Source: Endobacterium cereale (lineage in GTDB: Bacteria > Pseudomonadota > Alphaproteobacteria > Rhizobiales > Rhizobiaceae). Taken from it: DNA of 64,000 bases. The first letter of the stretch is position 1; each line of letters begins with the position of its first letter. The notes under the pieces are model-generated. The model worked only from the letters and a program-made list of their open reading frames with translations, was not told the origin of the DNA and did not search any database. The stretch spans positions 273,156-337,155 of the forward strand of contig NZ_WIXI01000045.1 of assembly GCF_009617585.1 (NCBI RefSeq). Direction: 5' to 3'. The translations under genes were made by a program, and so were the position numbers. Below, in pieces: positions 37,027 through 46,875 of the stretch.

Positions 37027-38568
37027 ATGAGCTTTTTTGAAAGCCTGCTTATCCTTCTGCTCGTCGCCGTCGTGCTTTTGCAGTTTTCCCGGCGGCTCGG
37101 CGTCCCTTATCCTTCCATGCTCGCCATCGCGGGAGCCGCTGTCGCGCTGGTACCGGGCATGCCCTATATTGCCCTCGATCCGCATGTGGCGCTCGCCCTG
37201 TTCATCGCCCCTGCGCTCATGGATGCGGCCTTCGATTTTCCGGTCGGCACAGCGAAACGTTTCTGGCTACCGCTTCTTGTCTTTGCGATCGGCGGCGTCA
37301 TCGTCACCGCCGCCTGCGTGGCCTGGATCGGCTGGGCTTTCGCCGGCCTGCCTTTTGCTGCGGCCCTCGTACTGGGTGCCATAGTGGCCCCGCCGGATGC
37401 GGCAGCGGCCACGGCGGTGCTGTCATCGATGACGATCCCGCGCGACACCGACACGATCCTGCGCGGCGAGAGCCTGTTCAACGATGCTGCCGCACTTCTG
37501 ATCTTCGATGCGGCGCTCGCCATCCAGTCGGCCGGAGGGGTCGATCGCGAGGTGGCCTTGCACCTTGGCCTTGCGGTGCCGGGCGGCATCGCGCTTGGTC
37601 TGGCGGCGGCCTGGGCAGCACAGCGGCTGCGCCGTTTCGTGGCCGGCACGCTCGGCGGCATCGTGCTGCAATTCGTGCAGACGTTTCTGCTCTGGATCAT
37701 CGCCGAACGGCTGGAACTGTCAGCCGTCCTTGCCATCGTCACCTTCGCAATGGCCATGGCGCGCAGCTCGCCCGGCCGCTCTTCCACCCGCATGCGGGTA
37801 CAATCCTATGCGGTATGGACAGTGGTCGTCTTCGTGCTCAATGTCATGGCGTTTCTGCTGATGGGCATGCAGGTGCGCGACATCGTGCGGGAAATGGAAG
37901 CCGGGCATCTCGGCCAGGCCATCGGCTTTGCGCTTGTCGTGATCGCGGTTGTGGTGGTCGTGCGCCTTGTCATTTGCTTCGGCTTCAACCGCATCCATGC
38001 CTGGTTCGTGGTGCGTCGCGGCGAGCCGGAACCGGCAACGGTGACGCAATCCCTGCTGGCCGGGTGGTGTGGTATGCGCGGACTGGTGACGCTTGCAACG
38101 GCATTCGCCCTGCCCGCTGATTTTCCTCAGCGGGATATCGTGGTGCTGACCGCCTTTGCCGTGGTGCTGGCGACACTTGTCGTTCAGGGCCTGACGCTGA
38201 CGCCGATCATTCGCTGGCTGAACCTTGATCGGCGTGAGGCGGGCCATGGCGAGATGATTCATCTGCGCGGAAAGATCGCTCAGGCAGGCCTCTCGCGGCT
38301 CAAGGATATAACCGGGCCGGAAGCCGAACTCCTGCGCAGCAAATTTTCCATAGAGCGTACGGCCGTGTCCGACGAAACGGCAGAACAATCACTCAATGCC
38401 TATCGCAAGCTGGCATTGAAGGCGATCGCCGCCCAGCGGGAAAAGCTCGAATATTTGCGCTCCAAACATCTGGTGAATGTCGAGGAGTACAATTTTCTGC
38501 TGGAAGAGATCGACTGGCGCGAGCTTTCGGTGCTGCCGGCGGATGCGCGGCGGATCGAGGAAATCTGA
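37027..38568 (+). CDS. CPA1-family sodium/proton antiporter
   Basis: The 513-residue protein has about 12 membrane segments of the NhaP/CPA1 type: LVAVVLLQFSRRLGVPYPSML, VGTAKRFWLPLLVFAIGG, and the ion-site region LGAIVAPPDAAAATAVLSS, where CPA1 proteins carry the ND-type or PD-type acidic pair. ILRGESLFNDAAALLIFD is the second acidic core motif of this family. GMRGLVTLATAFALP is the family's late loop. A charged cytoplasmic tail follows (LRSKHLVNVEEYNFLL). It probably exchanges Na+ or K+ for protons at the inner membrane. Confidence 0.9.
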   Translation: MSFFESLLILLLVAVVLLQFSRRLGVPYPSMLAIAGAAVALVPGMPYIALDPHVALALFIAPALMDAAFDFPVGTAKRFWLPLLVFAIGGVIVTAACVAWIGWAFAGLPFAAALVLGAIVAPPDAAAATAVLSSMTIPRDTDTILRGESLFNDAAALLIFDAALAIQSAGGVDREVALHLGLAVPGGIALGLAAAWAAQRLRRFVAGTLGGIVLQFVQTFLLWIIAERLELSAVLAIVTFAMAMARSSPGRSSTRMRVQSYAVWTVVVFVLNVMAFLLMGMQVRDIVREMEAGHLGQAIGFALVVIAVVVVVRLVICFGFNRIHAWFVVRRGEPEPATVTQSLLAGWCGMRGLVTLATAFALPADFPQRDIVVLTAFAVVLATLVVQGLTLTPIIRWLNLDRREAGHGEMIHLRGKIAQAGLSRLKDITGPEAELLRSKFSIERTAVSDETAEQSLNAYRKLALKAIAAQREKLEYLRSKHLVNVEEYNFLLEEIDWRELSVLPADARRIEEI

Positions 38569-38576
38569 CAAAAAAC

Positions 38577-38600
38577 GCCCGGGTCCTTTCGGAACCGGGC
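38577..38600 (-). terminator. Terminator for the basic secreted protein gene
   Basis: GCCCGG/CCGGGC arms with an extended inner stem (TCC/GGA) around TTTC. On the minus strand the hairpin runs into six T's (38570-38575 read as A on plus), so it serves the gene ending at 38629. Confidence 0.75.
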
Positions 38601-38628
38601 GGCTGTATTCCTGTCGTGTCAGCGCGGA

Positions 38629-38952
38629 TCAGTAATAACCGCGACCGTTATGGCTCTTGCGGTAGATATTGCGGTTGGCACGATCCTGCATGCGCTCGAT
38701 CCGGCGGTGTTCGCTGCGGGTTATACGGCCATCGCGGGCAGCGGAGCGCTTGGCGCGATCGATGCGGTGCTGCTGGCGCTGCAGGTTACGATATTCGCGC
38801 GGCGTCAGGTCGCCACGGCGCGCGCTGCGGTGAATACGATAATCCTGGCGCGATTCACGCGCTTCGCTGCGGTAGCTTTGAGCCTGCGCCATCGGCGCGG
38901 CCGCAAAGGTGATGGTCAGCAGGGCGAGAGCGCTGATGATGATCTTTTTCAT
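38629..38952 (-). CDS. Small basic secreted protein (RIHR-repeat)
   Basis: The 107-residue product starts MKKIIISALALLTITFAAAP, a Sec signal with cleavage near AQAQ. The mature part is highly basic with spaced Arg/Tyr/His units: QDYRIHRSARRGDLT, NLQRQQHRIDRAKRSAARDGRIT, RRIERMQDRANRNIYR. AAGGAGG lies eight bases before the ATG at 38952, a strong site. Similar small Arg-rich periplasmic proteins are common in rhizobia; no function is known. The upstream frame to 39102 is not used, given this start. Confidence 0.75.
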   Translation of the reverse strand: MKKIIISALALLTITFAAAPMAQAQSYRSEARESRQDYRIHRSARRGDLTPREYRNLQRQQHRIDRAKRSAARDGRITRSEHRRIERMQDRANRNIYRKSHNGRGYY

Positions 38953-39205
38953 GGGTATCCTCCTTGATCGCGCGATGTTCTTCGCTTTGAATCTTCTTTT
39001 CTCGATGAAACCAAAGTGGCGCTTCAACCCTGAACCCCTGATGAAGGTTCCGTTCATGAAGCGGATTCTCACGGCGACGTGATGTTCATTAATTGACGAC
39101 AATCCGTCAACTTTCGTTCATCTATCGAAGACGAAAAAGATGGCGCACATAAGGCTCCAGAGAAACAAACGCCGCCACCAATGGCCGCGATCTGGAGACC
39201 CAAAA

Positions 39206-39661
39206 ATGTCCGCCAATACGCAGACCGGCAACATCATCATTCTGGTTGCCCGCATCCTACTGTCTTACATCTTCATCACTGCCGGCTTCGGCAAGCTGAC
39301 CGATCCGTCCGCCACAGCCGGCATGATCACCGGTGCCGGCCTGCCGGCAGCAACCGCGCTTGCCTATCTCGCCGGCCTGTTTGAATTCGTGACCGGCCTT
39401 GCCGTTCTCGTCGGCTTCCAGACCCGCATCGTCGGCTGGGCGCTTGCAGTCTTCTGCATCTTCACCGGCGTCATGTTCCACTCGGGTACGGTTGCCGTTC
39501 CCGGCTGGCCGGATGCCGCCCTTGGCTGGATCAACGCCCTAAACGGCATCATGCTACAGAAGAACTTTACGCTGACCGGCGCCTATATCCTGCTCGCCAC
39601 ATTCGGCCCGGGCCTCTACTCGCTCGATGCCCGCCGCGGTTCTGTCGCAATCGCAGGGTAA
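39206..39661 (+). CDS. DoxX family membrane protein
   Basis: The 151-residue protein has four membrane segments: NIIILVARILLSYIFITAG, FGKLTDPSATAGMI loop, AYLAGLFEFVTGLAVLVGF, GWALAVFCIFTGVMFHSG, and FTLTGAYILLATFGPG. The RILLSYIFITAGFGKL start and LFE..TGLAVLVG are DoxX-family marks. DoxX proteins are linked to redox defence in some bacteria, but the job here is open. GGAG precedes the ATG at 39206. Confidence 0.88.
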   Translation: MSANTQTGNIIILVARILLSYIFITAGFGKLTDPSATAGMITGAGLPAATALAYLAGLFEFVTGLAVLVGFQTRIVGWALAVFCIFTGVMFHSGTVAVPGWPDAALGWINALNGIMLQKNFTLTGAYILLATFGPGLYSLDARRGSVAIAG

Positions 39662-39691
39662 TATTCCCTCATTCCCTGCCCGAACAGATCA

Positions 39692-39717
39692 GCCCGCCGG
39701 ATTGTCATCCGGCGGGC
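39692..39717. terminator. Bidirectional terminator
   Basis: GCCCGCCGGAT and its exact complement flank a TGTC loop (11-base stem), between the convergent DoxX and methyltransferase genes. ATTTGTTTG follows on the plus strand. Confidence 0.8.
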
Positions 39718-39741
39718 ATTTGTTTGCAAAAGCGTCTGATT

Positions 39742-40350
39742 TCAGGCGTTTCGCCGACGGGCGAGCCAGACGGTAGCGCCGCCGCATTGCGGATCCTGCG
39801 CTTGATGGCCCACCAGTTCAAAACGGTTCTTGCCCAGAAGTTCCGCATAATCGCGACCCGAAAGCGAAGCATGATAGAGCGGCTCACCGCCGAACTCGCC
39901 CATCGCAACGCCTTCGAAATGGCCCGACGTGAACATTAGCGCGCCCCCCGGCGCGGTCATGACCGCGAAACGGCGGAACATTTCCCGCTGGTCATCCGGG
40001 TTCAGATGGAAAAAGCTGTGCCAGGCGATGATCCCGTCGAACTTGGTCGGGATATAGAACTGGCGCATGTCCGCTTCATACCAGGCGACGCCTGGAAAAC
40101 GTTCGCGTGCCAGACCGATCAGCGTTTTCGAACTGTCGACACCGGTGAGGCGAAAACCGTCACGGATGAGGTGCCCCGCAATCGGCTCTGCACTCCCACA
40201 ACCGAGATCGAGCACATGGCCGCGCGCCGGCATCAGCGCCCGAAAACGATCCAGCCAGGGTTTTTCGAACAGGGTGCGGCCGCGCAACTGGTCGAAACCC
40301 AGCGCATGCCGCTCATAGAGATCGATGATATCGGCGTCTTCGCCAGCCAT
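39742..40350 (-). CDS. Class I SAM-dependent methyltransferase
   Basis: The 202-residue protein has a Rossmann methyltransferase fold: RGHVLDLGCGSAEPIAGHLI (motif I, GxGxG-like), LTGVDSSKTLIGLARERFP (motif II with acidic residue), and FDGIIAWHSFFHLNPDD (motif IV). It ends with an ELVGHQAQDPQCGG region. The substrate is unknown. It starts 13 bases after hisG and so is probably part of the hisS-hisZ-hisG transcript, although it need not work in histidine synthesis. Confidence 0.85.
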   Translation of the reverse strand: MAGEDADIIDLYERHALGFDQLRGRTLFEKPWLDRFRALMPARGHVLDLGCGSAEPIAGHLIRDGFRLTGVDSSKTLIGLARERFPGVAWYEADMRQFYIPTKFDGIIAWHSFFHLNPDDQREMFRRFAVMTAPGGALMFTSGHFEGVAMGEFGGEPLYHASLSGRDYAELLGKNRFELVGHQAQDPQCGGATVWLARRRNA

Positions 40351-40363
40351 TAGAATGACACCA

Positions 40364-41062
40364 TCAGAAAACGGAACGAACCGCTTCGACGATCCGCTTC
40401 ACGCGTGGGTCGTTTTCGTGTTCGCTCTTGCGGGCGCGAACCAGACAGGCTTGCGATTTCAGGATCACGCCATCCGACAGGATTTTCAGATGGTTGGCCT
40501 TCAGCGTCGAGCCGGTGGAGGTGATATCGACGATGATATCCGCCTGACCCGCAGCCGGCGCACCTTCGGTGGCACCGAGGCTTTCGACGATGCGATAGAG
40601 CTGGATGCCGTGTTGCGAAGAAAAATGCTGCTGCGTCAGCCGCCAGTATTTGGTGGCGATCTGCAAACGGCGACCGTGGCGGGCGCGAAAGTCGGCGGCG
40701 ACATCGCCAAGGTCGGCCATCGTATCGACGTCGAGCCAGATTTCCGGCACGGCGACCACGACATCCGCATGGCCGAAACCGAGGCGGGCAGCGATCTCCA
40801 TCTTGGCGTCGGCATCGATCAGGCCTTCGCGGATCAAATCTTCGCCGGTGACGCCGAAATCGACCGTACCAGCCCCGATTTCGCGGGCGATTTCCGAGGC
40901 AGACAGGAAGGCGATCTCGATATCGTCATGGCCTTCGATGCGGCCGCGATAGGAGCGTTCATTGCCGACGGCAACAATCGGCAGGCCGGCGCGTTCGAAA
41001 ATAGCGGACGCATCTTCCTTCATGCGGCCCTTGGAGGGCAGTGCGATCGTAATGATGGACAT
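40364..41062 (-). CDS. hisG: ATP phosphoribosyltransferase catalytic subunit, short form
   Basis: HisG joins ATP and PRPP in the first step of histidine synthesis. The 232-residue length marks the short form, which lacks the C-terminal regulatory domain and needs HisZ. Landmarks are [40 protein letters not shown] and the PRPP-binding [17 protein letters not shown] segment [15 protein letters not shown]. Its start overlaps the hisZ stop (ATGA), so the two subunits are translationally coupled. Confidence 0.96.
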   Translation of the reverse strand: MSIITIALPSKGRMKEDASAIFERAGLPIVAVGNERSYRGRIEGHDDIEIAFLSASEIAREIGAGTVDFGVTGEDLIREGLIDADAKMEIAARLGFGHADVVVAVPEIWLDVDTMADLGDVAADFRARHGRRLQIATKYWRLTQQHFSSQHGIQLYRIVESLGATEGAPAAGQADIIVDITSTGSTLKANHLKILSDGVILKSQACLVRARKSEHENDPRVKRIVEAVRSVF

Positions 41063-42171
41063 CAGCGCGCCCTCGCCTGTTCGATCCGGTCAAGCCAGAG
41101 CGAAAAGCCCACGGCCGGAATGTCTTCATTGGCGCCGAGCAGCGTCATCAGCCGGTCGAAACGGCCGCCGCCAGCCAGAACCGCATTGTCGCGGCTGACC
41201 TCGAACACAAGGCCGGTGTAATAATCGAGCGGACGTCCGAAGGCGGCGCGATACGTAACCTTGTCGAGATCGACGCCGAGATCGGCCATGGCCGCCGTGC
41301 GCGCCTCGAAGGTGACCAGCGCTGCACCGAGCGCCAGACCCGCCGCATCGGCAAAACCGGCCAGTGCTGCCGGTGCCTGCGACAGCGGTATTTCCAAGGA
41401 CAGGAATTCGGTCAGAAGCGCCAGCGCCGAGCCATCCAAACGGGTTTGTGTCAGCGACTGCTTTTCCTTCAGCCGGGCCGCAATTTCGCGCGGCGAACGG
41501 CTGGCATTGGTGGAATAGCCGGTATCCTGCATCGTCTGATCGATATGAGCAATCAGGGCCGCATCATCCTTGGCCAACAGCTCGGAAAGCTGCGGCGACA
41601 GGCCGGACGGGGTTTGCGGGCTTGCCAGCGTCATCAGCAATTGCGCCAAATGCGCATTGTTGCCGAACGACTGGATCAGGCGCTTCTGCCAGCCACCGGG
41701 CAGGCCCAATGCCTTGACCACGGCTTCGAACACCGCCTGATCGCCGAGCGTGATATCCAGCTTGCGGCCGGGGATCAGGCTTTCGAGGATCTGCACAGCA
41801 TCGTTGACGGCACGGGCATCGGCCGAGGCGATATTGGTTTCGCCTAGGTCTTCGATACCGGCCTGATAAAACTCGTTATCCCCTTCACGGCGCTGGCGAA
41901 ACACTTCGCCGAGATAACCGTAACGGCGCGGCGTGCCGGTGGCGCTTTCGATATGGCGCAGGCAGACGGGAATGGTGAATTCCGGACGCAGGCACAGGCT
42001 CTCGCCGGTTTCGCTTTCGGTGAGAAAGATACGGCGACGCAGGTCTTCGCCGGCCATGTCGAGAAACGGTGCAGCCGGCTGGATGACCGGCGTATCGATG
42101 CGCGCCGTGCCACGAGCGGCAAATTCATCGAGCAGACGGCCCGAAAATTCGGGCATGTTGATCAGAGGCAT
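41062..42171 (-). CDS. hisZ: ATP phosphoribosyltransferase regulatory subunit
   Basis: HisZ is a catalytically dead HisRS paralogue that activates and regulates short HisG. The 369-residue protein shows the class II synthetase core: [17 protein letters not shown] (motif 2-like), [20 protein letters not shown], and [14 protein letters not shown] near the end (HisRS-like histidine loop). It ends at ATGA, overlapping hisG. The hisS gene and an unknown 128-residue gene lie upstream in the same direction. Confidence 0.94.
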   Translation of the reverse strand: MPLINMPEFSGRLLDEFAARGTARIDTPVIQPAAPFLDMAGEDLRRRIFLTESETGESLCLRPEFTIPVCLRHIESATGTPRRYGYLGEVFRQRREGDNEFYQAGIEDLGETNIASADARAVNDAVQILESLIPGRKLDITLGDQAVFEAVVKALGLPGGWQKRLIQSFGNNAHLAQLLMTLASPQTPSGLSPQLSELLAKDDAALIAHIDQTMQDTGYSTNASRSPREIAARLKEKQSLTQTRLDGSALALLTEFLSLEIPLSQAPAALAGFADAAGLALGAALVTFEARTAAMADLGVDLDKVTYRAAFGRPLDYYTGLVFEVSRDNAVLAGGGRFDRLMTLLGANEDIPAVGFSLWLDRIEQARAR

Positions 42172-42328
42172 CTGGGATCCGGCCTATGCAATTCGTATTC
42201 TTCGCGACACGTCGTGTATCGGCACACTGCGAACACCACCCTTTGCCGCCGGAGTCAACGATGTCCATGCCTTTTTTGTCATATGGATCGCGTCGGCCCG
42301 ATGTATGCGCGGCACGGGGTAAAATCGG

Positions 42329-42715
42329 TTAGGCGGTTTCTTCGGAATTGGAAAGAAAGTCCTCCACCCGTTTTTCGACGGATGCGGCAATCGGGCCATC
42401 CAGTTCGCGATACCCCTCGCCGCCCAGAGCCAGAATGCGCGAAAAGCGCAGAGCCAGATAGCAGAGGATGGCCTCCATCGCCGGAGACGCCAGTTCCGCC
42501 ATTGACCGCTTGACAGAGACCGTCCCGATCTCGTCGAGATAGCTGCGCGCCATATACTTTTCCTCGCCGTTTTCATCGAGAAAGAAATAGTCGAGGTAAT
42601 TGTAGCTGAAGCCGAACGCCCCGTCGGTCCCGCGATCCCCGAACTTGCAGAAATGCTCGATCCTGACGGGCGAGGCGAAACGGCCCCAGGGCAAGTCTGC
42701 TTCGCCTGCCGTCAC
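42329..42715 (-). CDS. Hypothetical protein between hisS and hisZ
   Basis: The 128-residue product is unrecognised. It has an aromatic and acidic core, FGDRGTDGAFGFSYNYLDYFF then LDENGEEKYMARSYLDEIGT, and a helical end (AMEAILCYLALRFSRILAL). It starts with GTG at 42715; AAGGA is eight bases upstream, inside the end of hisS, whose stop is 11 bases before. So it is read from the hisS message. A job linked to histidyl-tRNA or histidine synthesis is only a guess from position. Confidence 0.6.
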   Translation of the reverse strand: MTAGEADLPWGRFASPVRIEHFCKFGDRGTDGAFGFSYNYLDYFFLDENGEEKYMARSYLDEIGTVSVKRSMAELASPAMEAILCYLALRFSRILALGGEGYRELDGPIAASVEKRVEDFLSNSEETA

Positions 42716-42726
42716 GGGTTTGATCC

Positions 42727-44238
42727 TTACCGGTGCTCGCGATCTTCCGCCTGTGCGGCGAGGATTTCCTTCACCTTGGCGACCAGATCGGCCTCGGCAA
42801 CGGTTTCCTGCGCAACGCGGGCTTCACGCCACGAAGCGTTATCCTCGATCTCGCCGGAGAGGCGCTTGCCTTCGATCAGGTCCTTAATCTGCACCACGCC
42901 TTCCGCGCGCTCGTCACCACCCTGAATGATGGCGATCGGGCAGCCGCGACGGTCGGCATATTTCAGCTGGTTGCCGAACTTCTTCCAGTTGCCCTGATAC
43001 ATTTCGGCGCGGATGCCTTCGGCGCGCAGTGCCTGCGTAAACCGCTGGTAACGGCCCATGCTGTCCACATCGCCATCCATGACGGTGACGAGGACCGGAG
43101 CAACGACGTCATCCTGACCGAGCTTGCCGAGGTTTTTCAGCGCCGTCATCAGACGCGAGACACCGATAGAAAAGCCCGTGGCCGGAACCGGCTGGCCCAT
43201 GAAACGCGAGACGAGACCATCATAACGGCCGCCACCGCCGACAGAGCCGAAGACGACCTTTTCGCCCTTTTCATTGGTGACGTCGAAGGTAAGTTCGGCT
43301 TCAAAAACGGGGCCGGTGTAATATTCGAGGCCGCGCACGACCGAAGGATCGATCTTGACGCGGTCAGAGCCGTAACCGGCGCTGGTTGCCAACGCGCCAA
43401 TCGTGTTCAGCTCATCGACGCCTTCGCCGCCATTGGCGGTGCCGGCAACCAGTTCAGCGAGCTGGGCGGCACTTTCCGCGTAATCCTTGATGCCGACGAA
43501 GAACAGGACCTTTTCGATCTGCTCAGCGTTCAGGCCGGCGCCCTTGGTGAAGTCACCCGATTCATCCTTGCGGCCTTCGCCGAGCAGCAGCGTCACGCCT
43601 TCCGGGCCGAACTTGTCGAGCTTGTCGATGGCGCGCAGCACGTTCAGACGCTGGCCGGCCTTGTCGTCACCACCCAGACCGATGGCTTCCATGACGCCAT
43701 CCAAAACCTTGCGGTTGTTCACCCGGATCACGTAATCGCCGCGCTTGATGCCGAGCGCTTCCATCGTGTCGGCCATCATCATGCACATTTCGGCATCGGC
43801 CTGCACGCCTGGCGCGCCAACCGTATCGGCATCGAACTGCATGAACTGGCGGAAACGGCCCGGACCCGGCTTTTCATTGCGGAACACGTAACCAGCGCGA
43901 TAGGTGCGGAACGGCAGCTGGATCTCGTTGAAATTTTCCGCGACGTGGCGGGCAAGCGGCGCGGTCAGATCATAACGCAGCGACATCCACTGGTCGTCAT
44001 CGTCCTGCAGCGAAAACACGCCTTCGTTGGGGCGGTCGCTGTCGGGCAGGAATTTGCCGAGTGCATCGGTATATTCGAACAGCGGCGTTTCGACCGGATC
44101 GAAACCGTAACGCTCGTAAACTTCACGGATCTTTGCCGTCATCTCGTTGGTGGCATGGATATCGGCGGCCGAGCGATCGACAAAACCGCGCGGCAGGCGG
44201 GCTTTGAGTTTCTGGGGCTTCTTCTGCTTGTCGCTCAT
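42727..44238 (-). CDS. hisS: Histidyl-tRNA synthetase
   Basis: HisRS charges tRNA-His. The 503-residue protein is of class [32 protein letters not shown] (motif 1), [17 protein letters not shown] (motif 2), and [11 protein letters not shown] plus [15 protein letters not shown] (histidine-specific loops) before motif 3 ([11 protein letters not shown]). A C-terminal anticodon-binding domain follows ([24 protein letters not shown]). It heads a unit with a 128-residue unknown gene, hisZ, hisG and a methyltransferase. Histidine-linked control at the hisS leader is possible but none was read. Confidence 0.96.
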   Translation of the reverse strand: MSDKQKKPQKLKARLPRGFVDRSAADIHATNEMTAKIREVYERYGFDPVETPLFEYTDALGKFLPDSDRPNEGVFSLQDDDDQWMSLRYDLTAPLARHVAENFNEIQLPFRTYRAGYVFRNEKPGPGRFRQFMQFDADTVGAPGVQADAEMCMMMADTMEALGIKRGDYVIRVNNRKVLDGVMEAIGLGGDDKAGQRLNVLRAIDKLDKFGPEGVTLLLGEGRKDESGDFTKGAGLNAEQIEKVLFFVGIKDYAESAAQLAELVAGTANGGEGVDELNTIGALATSAGYGSDRVKIDPSVVRGLEYYTGPVFEAELTFDVTNEKGEKVVFGSVGGGGRYDGLVSRFMGQPVPATGFSIGVSRLMTALKNLGKLGQDDVVAPVLVTVMDGDVDSMGRYQRFTQALRAEGIRAEMYQGNWKKFGNQLKYADRRGCPIAIIQGGDERAEGVVQIKDLIEGKRLSGEIEDNASWREARVAQETVAEADLVAKVKEILAAQAEDREHR

Positions 44239-44423
44239 GATCGGATATCCATTGCCTGCGGGCCTTCGGGAAAGACCGGATTATTGTGCGGTTTCTTAGA
44301 GGATCAAGCCTTGGGCGGCAAGGGCGAGCGCTGGCGAAGAGTGCCGCGCGATGGGATAGAGTGACTGCCTTGAAGGATCATCACGATTGACAGCGGCATC
44401 GCCGTGAAATCTACCGCTAACCC

Positions 44424-45200
44424 ATGATCCTCGAAGCCCTGCAATACGCGGCGACCTATCCGGTCACGCCCAAACCATTTCGCCCGTTCATCCGCTCCTC
44501 GGTCAATCTGTGGGCGCGCGCCGGGCGTTGCGCAAAAGACTGGGCGACGCATGAGGCGCAGTGCCAGACCTTTGTCCGCGAGACCGTATCCGGAATGAAG
44601 GAGCGTCGCACCGTCGTGGTTCTGGGGTCCGGCCTGCTGCGGGATGTGCCGCTGGCGTTTCTCAGCAAGACTTTCGATACGGTGGTGCTGGTCGATCTCG
44701 TCCATCTCGCGAGCGTCAGGCTGTGGCTCTCGGCCAAAAGGCCGCGAAATGTTCGACTGATCTCACGCGATCTTTCCGGGCTCGACGATGTGCTGGCTGG
44801 ACGGGAAACGGAGCCGCTCTCTTTCCTGCGGCAGGTGCCGTATCTCGACCTCGTCATCTCCGCCAACATCCTTTCGCAGATCGGTGTCGGCGCGACCCGC
44901 AGGCTTGAGACGGACAAAAGCGGTGACGCGACCGAGGTCGTGCCAAAACTGATCTCTGCGCATATCAATGGTCTTGCCGGCCTGCCCTGCACAGTGGCAC
45001 TGCTGACCGATACGCGCTATCGGGTAAGCGAACGCAGCGGCGCGGTGCTGGAAGACACGGACCTTCTGTGCGGCATCACACCGCCGCCTGCCGCGCAATC
45101 CTGGTCGTGGCCCGTCGCGCCATTTGGCGAGGAGAGCCGGGATTATCAGGTCGTGCATGACGTGATTGCCACATCCGCCTTGTCGCGATTTTCCGTCTGA
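44424..45200 (+). CDS. Hypothetical Rossmann-fold protein (methyltransferase-like)
   Basis: The 258-residue protein has an N-terminal helix part, then RRTVVVLGSGLLRDVPLAFL and DTVVLVDLVHLASVRLWL, which look like a SAM- or NAD-binding Rossmann beginning (GSGLLRD loop then acidic VDLVH). Later VPYLDLVISANILSQIGVG fits motif IV of class I methyltransferases. No named family was recognised. It is divergent from hisS with 185 bases between. Confidence 0.6.
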   Translation: MILEALQYAATYPVTPKPFRPFIRSSVNLWARAGRCAKDWATHEAQCQTFVRETVSGMKERRTVVVLGSGLLRDVPLAFLSKTFDTVVLVDLVHLASVRLWLSAKRPRNVRLISRDLSGLDDVLAGRETEPLSFLRQVPYLDLVISANILSQIGVGATRRLETDKSGDATEVVPKLISAHINGLAGLPCTVALLTDTRYRVSERSGAVLEDTDLLCGITPPPAAQSWSWPVAPFGEESRDYQVVHDVIATSALSRFSV

Positions 45201-45250
45201 TCGCCGCACCGTAGATTGCTTTGCCACAATCCGTGGATAGGTTGACGGTC

Positions 45251-45622
45251 ATGAACCGCTTCGCCGCAACATTGATGGCCATTGCCTGCCTGCTTTATGC
45301 AGCCATGCCCGTATGGGCCACGCCGATGGGCACGGTTGCCGTGCCGTCAATGGAGATGGCCGCGATGGTGCATGACCACGACAGTCATGACATGTCGGCC
45401 ATGGTGACGGATCATGCGAACCATTCCGGCAAAAGCGCAAAACCCTGCCCGCATGGTGCACAAGGCTGCGTCACGCCGTTCTGCGCCGCCTGCCTTGTCA
45501 TTTTGCCCGATCAGGCCTTCCAGCCACTGAGCCGTATCGCCTTTTCCTATCCTGCCCCTTCACCGGCATCGGAACTGGTGCCGCATGCACCCGCCCTCAA
45601 TCTTCCGCCTCCCCGAGCCTGA
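45251..45622 (+). CDS. Small His/Met/Cys-rich secreted protein, putative metal handling
   Basis: The 123-residue protein has a hydrophobic N-terminal stretch (TLMAIACLLYAAMPVWA), then a segment rich in His, Met and Asp: MVHDHDSHDMSAMVTDHANH, then CPHGAQGCVTPFCAACLVIL with four cysteines. It ends in a Pro-rich tail. The composition suits copper or other soft-metal binding in the periplasm. It is 53 bases before a DUF305/CopM-like gene and probably co-transcribed with it. The family is unrecognised. Confidence 0.6.
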   Translation: MNRFAATLMAIACLLYAAMPVWATPMGTVAVPSMEMAAMVHDHDSHDMSAMVTDHANHSGKSAKPCPHGAQGCVTPFCAACLVILPDQAFQPLSRIAFSYPAPSPASELVPHAPALNLPPPRA

Positions 45623-45675
45623 GTTTCAAGCCTACACTCGAACTCAACCTATTCTCGGACACGGAAGGATAAACC

Positions 45676-46050
45676 ATGTCTCCGAAACTCTTTGGCGCCT
45701 GCATTGTTCTCGCGCTGGTTGCCGCCACGCCGCTCGCAGCACAGGATCACAGCGCCCATCATGGACCGATGGCGCAGCAGGGCGACGCGGCGAAAACGCC
45801 CTCCTCGCAGGCCTTTTGGCAGGCCAATGACACCATGCACAAGGATATGGCGATCGAACTTACCGGCGATGCCGATGTGGATTTCGTGGCGAGCATGATC
45901 CCGCATCATGAAGGCGCGATTGCCATGGCCAGGGTGCAACTCGAATACGGCAAGGACCCGGAAATCCGCAAACTGGCGGAAGCGGTGATATCGGCACAGA
46001 CGGCCGAGATCGCCGACATGAAGGCATGGCTGAAGGCGCACGCCAAGTAA
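45676..46050 (+). CDS. DUF305 (CopM-like) periplasmic protein
   Basis: The 124-residue protein has a Sec signal ([16 protein letters not shown], cleavage near AAAQ), a short His-rich part (DHSAHHGPM), and the DUF305 motif [16 protein letters not shown] (about residues 74-89) followed by [14 protein letters not shown] and [12 protein letters not shown]305 includes the copper-binding CopM. GGAAGGA precedes the ATG. With the upstream His/Met/Cys-rich gene, a copper-binding pair is likely. Confidence 0.85.
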   Translation: MSPKLFGACIVLALVAATPLAAQDHSAHHGPMAQQGDAAKTPSSQAFWQANDTMHKDMAIELTGDADVDFVASMIPHHEGAIAMARVQLEYGKDPEIRKLAEAVISAQTAEIADMKAWLKAHAK

Positions 46051-46164
46051 GCCAGCGAAGCAGCCGGGGCGAGGCATCAAAACTTCGCCCCGATCTTCTC
46101 TAAAAACTTTCCGACTTGCCGGATTTTCCGCGTCTGCCCATATTCCGGCTGGAGGATTTTTGTC

Positions 46165-46875
46165 ATGACGATGCGCCCGATTACCGCGATCGGCTTCGAT
46201 GCCGACGATACGCTATGGCAGAACGAACAGTTCTTTCGATCGACCGAAAGCCATTTTACCGGTCTGCTCAAAGAGTTTGCCGAGCACGAGATCGTCTCCG
46301 AAAAACTTCTGGAAGCGGAAAAACGTAATCTCGATTTCTACGGTTACGGCATCAAGGGTTTCATGTTGTCGATGATCGAAACCGCGATCGAGATCACCGA
46401 TGGCAAGGTCGAGGCGCGCACGATCGGCGATATTCTCGATGTCGGCCGCGAAATGTTGCGGCACCCGGTGGAAACTCTTCCGCATGTGCGCGAGACGCTT
46501 GAGGCCTTGTCCGGCCATTACATGCTGGTGCTGATCACCAAGGGCGATCTGTTCGATCAGGAGCGCAAGCTGGCACAATCGGGACTTGGCGATTTTTTCG
46601 ATGCCGTCGAGATCGTTTCGGAGAAGACCGCCACCACCTATCGCCGCGTCTTTTCACGCGTGGCGGACGGGCCGGAACGGGCGATGATGATCGGCAACTC
46701 GCTGAAATCGGATATCGTGCCGGCCATTGCCGCCGGTGCTTACGGCGTGTTCGTGCCGCATGAACTGACCTGGGTTCTGGAACAGGTGGAACCGCCGCAG
46801 GACGCGCCGCGCTTTCGCCAGATCGCACATCTTGGCGAATTGCCGGACATTCTCGAGGCGATCACGGGCGCTTGA
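46165..46875 (+). CDS. HAD-family hydrolase
   Basis: The 236-residue protein has the four HAD motifs: IGFDADDTLWQNEQFF (nucleophile Asp and second Asp), LVLITKGDL (motif II), VSEKT (motif III Lys region) and MIGNSLKSDI (motif IV). The cap between motifs I and II is helical. The substrate is unknown. GGAGGA precedes the ATG. It converges with tag, overlapping by 14 bases. Confidence 0.85.
   Translation: MTMRPITAIGFDADDTLWQNEQFFRSTESHFTGLLKEFAEHEIVSEKLLEAEKRNLDFYGYGIKGFMLSMIETAIEITDGKVEARTIGDILDVGREMLRHPVETLPHVRETLEALSGHYMLVLITKGDLFDQERKLAQSGLGDFFDAVEIVSEKTATTYRRVFSRVADGPERAMMIGNSLKSDIVPAIAAGAYGVFVPHELTWVLEQVEPPQDAPRFRQIAHLGELPDILEAITGA

Noticed and set aside
42733..44364. A plus-strand open frame of 543 codons over hisS
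   Set aside because: It is antisense to hisS and is a codon-bias shadow.
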